In this document: positions 61,517 through 64,000 of the stretch, piece by piece
How positions within the stretch are numbered: position 1 is the stretch's first letter
Layout of the letters: each line of letters starts with the position of its first letter
Source: Owenweeksia sp.
GTDB lineage: Bacteria > Bacteroidota > Bacteroidia > Flavobacteriales > Schleiferiaceae
Assembly (NCBI GenBank): GCA_028285465.1
Contig: JANQPD010000039.1
Location: forward strand, 1 to 64,000
Length of the DNA stretch: 64,000 nt
Direction of reading: 5' to 3'
Notes under the pieces: generated by a model
Told to the model about the DNA's origin: nothing
The model's database searches: none
What the model saw: only the letters and a program-made list of their open reading frames with translations
Made by a program: the position numbers and the translations under genes

Positions 61517-64000
61517 ATGCTGAATAACCATTCAACCTTCTCCTTTACCTACGGTACACTTTCGCCCCGGGAGATGCTTGAATGGGCACAGGAAAACGGG
61601 CTAAAGGAACTCGTACTTACGGACATAAACAATACAGCGGCCGGCATTGAGTTTGTACGTCTTTCCGGCACGGGGCCCGAGCGGGGCGGCTTTGGCATAC
61701 GGCCTATAGTGGGCGTAGATTTTCGCAACGGCATGGATCAGCAATACGTAGCGTTGGCTATGAACAACACAGGCTATACGGAAATAAATCGTTTTTTGTC
61801 GCAACACCTAAAAGCTGCGGCCGACTTCCCCCCCGAGGCATCCTTCAACAACGCTTTTACCGTGTACCCCCTGGAGAAAGCTCCGCAAAGGCCGTTGCGG
61901 GAAAACGAATTTGTAGGCATACGGCCAGGGGAGCTTGTAAAACTGAGGTTTTCGCCCTGGAAAAAACACAGCAGAAAACTGGTGATCCTGAAAACCAACA
62001 GCTTTCGCCACAAGCAGGATTACAACACCCATCGCCTGCTGCGGGCCATCCACCAAAACACCCTGCTCAGCAAACTCTCCCCCGGAGAGCAGGCCCCTAC
62101 CCATGACCTGTATACCCCTCCCCGGGTATTGCAAGAAGCGTTTGCGGCTTTACCCGGAATAGCAGAAAACACAAAGCGCCTGCTCGCCCACTGCCGGATC
62201 GACTTCACTTTTAAAAACTACCAAAAAACAGAGAACCAGGCGGTGTGGACGCCGAACGGCTCTTTAAGTGATGACCGGGAAAAGATCAGGCGCCTTTGCG
62301 AGGAAGGACTTTTTTACCGCTACGGCAGCAAGCCCGCACCACACATCCTCGACCGGATGGAAAACGAGCTGGAAATACTGGATAAACGCGGGTATTACAG
62401 CTATTTTCTCATTAACTGGGACATGGTGCACTATGCCCGCCGGAAAAATTATTTTTATGTAGGGCGCGGCTCCGGGGCCAATAGCCTGGTCGCTTACCTC
62501 CTCCGCATTACCGATGTAGACCCCCTGGAACTGGACCTGTATTTTGAGCGCTTCATGAATATGAGCCGCAAGCAGCCTCCTGATTTCGACATCGACTTTT
62601 CCTGGCGCGACCGGCAAGACGTTACCCGCTACATTTTTGAACGCTACCCCAGGGCCGCCCTGCTCGGGGCGCATACTACTTTCCAATATGCTGCCGTATG
62701 CCGTGAATTGGGCAAAGTGCTAGGGCTACCTGCACGCGACATAGACGGGTTAAGCAACCCCAGGACCCGCCCTTCGCAATTAGATGATATACAGAAACTG
62801 GTATTGAAATACGGGAAACGCATTCACAATTTTCCGCATAACCTTACGGTGCACAGCAGCGGCATTCTCATCCCTGAAAAAGAACTGTATCACTTTGGCG
62901 CCACTTTCCTGCCTCCCAAAGGCTTTGCCTCCTCGCACTTCAATATGTACTCGGCAGAAGACATAGGCCTGTACAAGTTCGACATCCTGGGCCAGCGGGG
63001 TTTGGGAAAGATCAAAGATGCCCTGGCGCTTATACAAAAGAATCAACCCAACGCCCCGGAGATAGATGTACACAACCCGCGCCCTTTTTACGAAGATGAA
63101 AAGATCAAAGCCCTGTTGCGCGAGGGAAGAACCACAGCTTGTTTTTACGTAGAGTCGCCCGCTATGCGCGGGCTTCTAAAAAAACTACGGGGCGATACCT
63201 ACCGTTCGCTGGTGGCCGCCAGTTCTATTATACGGCCCGGTGTTTCCAAAAGCGGCATGATGGCAGAATACATTAAACGCTTTCGCCAACCTGAAACCCG
63301 CCAATACATCCACCCCAAGTTGAGTGAGATCCTCGAGGAGACCTATGGGGTAATGGTATACCAGGAGGATGTGCTTAAAGTGGCTCACTTTTTTGCCGGG
63401 CTTACTTTGGAAGAGTCTGATGTGCTCAGGCGTGGAATGAGCTGGAAGTTTAAGGAACGGAACCTTTTTCACACCGTAAAGGAGAAATTCTTTACCAATT
63501 GCAGGGCCTTTGGATATCCCGAAGAAGTGAGCCGCGAGGTATGGCGTCAAATTGAAAGTTTCGGGAACTTTGCCTTTGCCAAAGGGCACTCGGCAAGCTA
63601 TGCCGTAGAAAGCTACCAGAGCCTTTACCTCAAAGCTTATTACCCCCTGGAATACCTGGTAGCAACCATCAATAACGGTGGGGGTTTTTACGGCATAGAA
63701 ACCTATATCAACGAGGCCCGCCTGCACGGGGCGTGTATTGAGCCTCCGTGCATAAACCGATCGGAAAGGGAGACCTGTTTATACGGGAAGCATGTATTCC
63801 TGGGGTTTAACCTCATGAAGGGCCTGGGAGAAAAACTGGTGCTGGGTTTTTTAGAAGAACGGGAGCGCCAGGGAACATTCAGCAGTTTGCAAAACTTCCT
63901 GGACCGGGTAGAAATTTCGCTGGAACAACTGATCTTACTTATTCGCATCAATGCCTTCCGGCAAATAAACCCCGATAAGAAAAAGCTGTTGTGGGAAGCC
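61517..64000 (+). CDS. dnaE2: DnaE-type DNA polymerase III alpha subunit (partial, continues off window)
   Basis: 828 codons visible without a stop. N-terminal PHP domain starts NHSTFSFTYG, where the usual HxHSxxS has lost one His, so phosphoesterase activity is doubtful. Palm motifs FYVGRGSGANSLVAYLL and PDFDIDFSW with the catalytic Asp pair (about residues 356-358), then IHNFPHNLTVHSSGILIP and VMVYQEDVLKVAHFFAGLT. Its pairing with a Y-family enzyme and its compact N-terminus mark it as the error-prone DnaE2-like copy rather than the replicative one. Confidence 0.88.
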   Translation, partial: MLNNHSTFSFTYGTLSPREMLEWAQENGLKELVLTDINNTAAGIEFVRLSGTGPERGGFGIRPIVGVDFRNGMDQQYVALAMNNTGYTEINRFLSQHLKAAADFPPEASFNNAFTVYPLEKAPQRPLRENEFVGIRPGELVKLRFSPWKKHSRKLVILKTNSFRHKQDYNTHRLLRAIHQNTLLSKLSPGEQAPTHDLYTPPRVLQEAFAALPGIAENTKRLLAHCRIDFTFKNYQKTENQAVWTPNGSLSDDREKIRRLCEEGLFYRYGSKPAPHILDRMENELEILDKRGYYSYFLINWDMVHYARRKNYFYVGRGSGANSLVAYLLRITDVDPLELDLYFERFMNMSRKQPPDFDIDFSWRDRQDVTRYIFERYPRAALLGAHTTFQYAAVCRELGKVLGLPARDIDGLSNPRTRPSQLDDIQKLVLKYGKRIHNFPHNLTVHSSGILIPEKELYHFGATFLPPKGFASSHFNMYSAEDIGLYKFDILGQRGLGKIKDALALIQKNQPNAPEIDVHNPRPFYEDEKIKALLREGRTTACFYVESPAMRGLLKKLRGDTYRSLVAASSIIRPGVSKSGMMAEYIKRFRQPETRQYIHPKLSEILEETYGVMVYQEDVLKVAHFFAGLTLEESDVLRRGMSWKFKERNLFHTVKEKFFTNCRAFGYPEEVSREVWRQIESFGNFAFAKGHSASYAVESYQSLYLKAYYPLEYLVATINNGGGFYGIETYINEARLHGACIEPPCINRSERETCLYGKHVFLGFNLMKGLGEKLVLGFLEERERQGTFSSLQNFLDRVEISLEQLILLIRINAFRQINPDKKKLLWEA

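Noticed and set aside
1-64000. tRNA, rRNA, CRISPR, insertion sequence or prophage
   Set aside because: I looked in every gap for cloverleaf arms, regular spaced repeats and transposase or integrase motifs and saw none; a tRNAscan or ISfinder run would settle it.

Overview
The window is ordinary chromosomal DNA from a member of the Bacteroidota, probably a marine Flavobacteriales-like lineage (that finer placement is a guess). The evidence is: a type IX secretion component (PorQ) and a protein with a T9SS C-terminal sorting domain; CarboxypepD-plug TonB receptors paired with a DUF4249 lipoprotein; the families DUF4856, DUF2911, DUF4197 and Lacal_2735; a YpdA-type bacillithiol reductase; and many promoters of the Bacteroidota type (about -33 TTG/TTTG, -7 TAnnTTTG). 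I see no rRNA, tRNA, CRISPR array, insertion sequence or phage.

Layout. 1-534: left-truncated glutamyl-Q-tRNA synthetase-like gene. 535-933: regulatory gap with a possible small RNA on the minus strand and a promoter flanked by two palindromes. 934-8781: a probable iron or metal uptake operon (DUF4856 lipoprotein, imelysin, HTTM membrane protein, TonB receptor), then a T9SS-exported choice-of-anchor I protein. 8829-20514: Rrf2 regulator and housekeeping genes (dinB, ddl, coaD, Nudix, pyrE, birA, rsfS, ftsH, LUD, cdsA, psd, acyl-CoA-binding protein). 20511-29468, mostly minus: cmk, porQ, lon, GlmU-like, rpmE, an outer-membrane protein, yaaA, with one beta-helix lipoprotein on the plus strand. 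29569-42991: small lipoproteins, SDR, cystathionine gamma-synthase, EamA transporter, yicC-gmk-nadD, mfd, ypdA, DUF2911.

43155-60149 is the most interesting part. Three separate LytS-like sensor kinase / LytTR response-regulator pairs lie within 17 kb. System A is VOC-HK-RR then TonB receptor-DUF4249-outer-membrane protein. System B is TonB receptor-monooxygenase-like protein-HK-RR. System C (minus) is LiaF-like-HK-RR-PLP enzyme-Lacal_2735 small protein. In front of each there is a direct repeat with a 21 or 22 bp period, the geometry expected for LytTR regulators, placed about 45 bp upstream of a weak -7 element. This looks like a set of regulons that can be read from the DNA.

60266-64000: an SOS-type mutagenesis cassette made of a second Y-family polymerase and a DnaE-type polymerase whose PHP motif is degenerate, running off the right edge.
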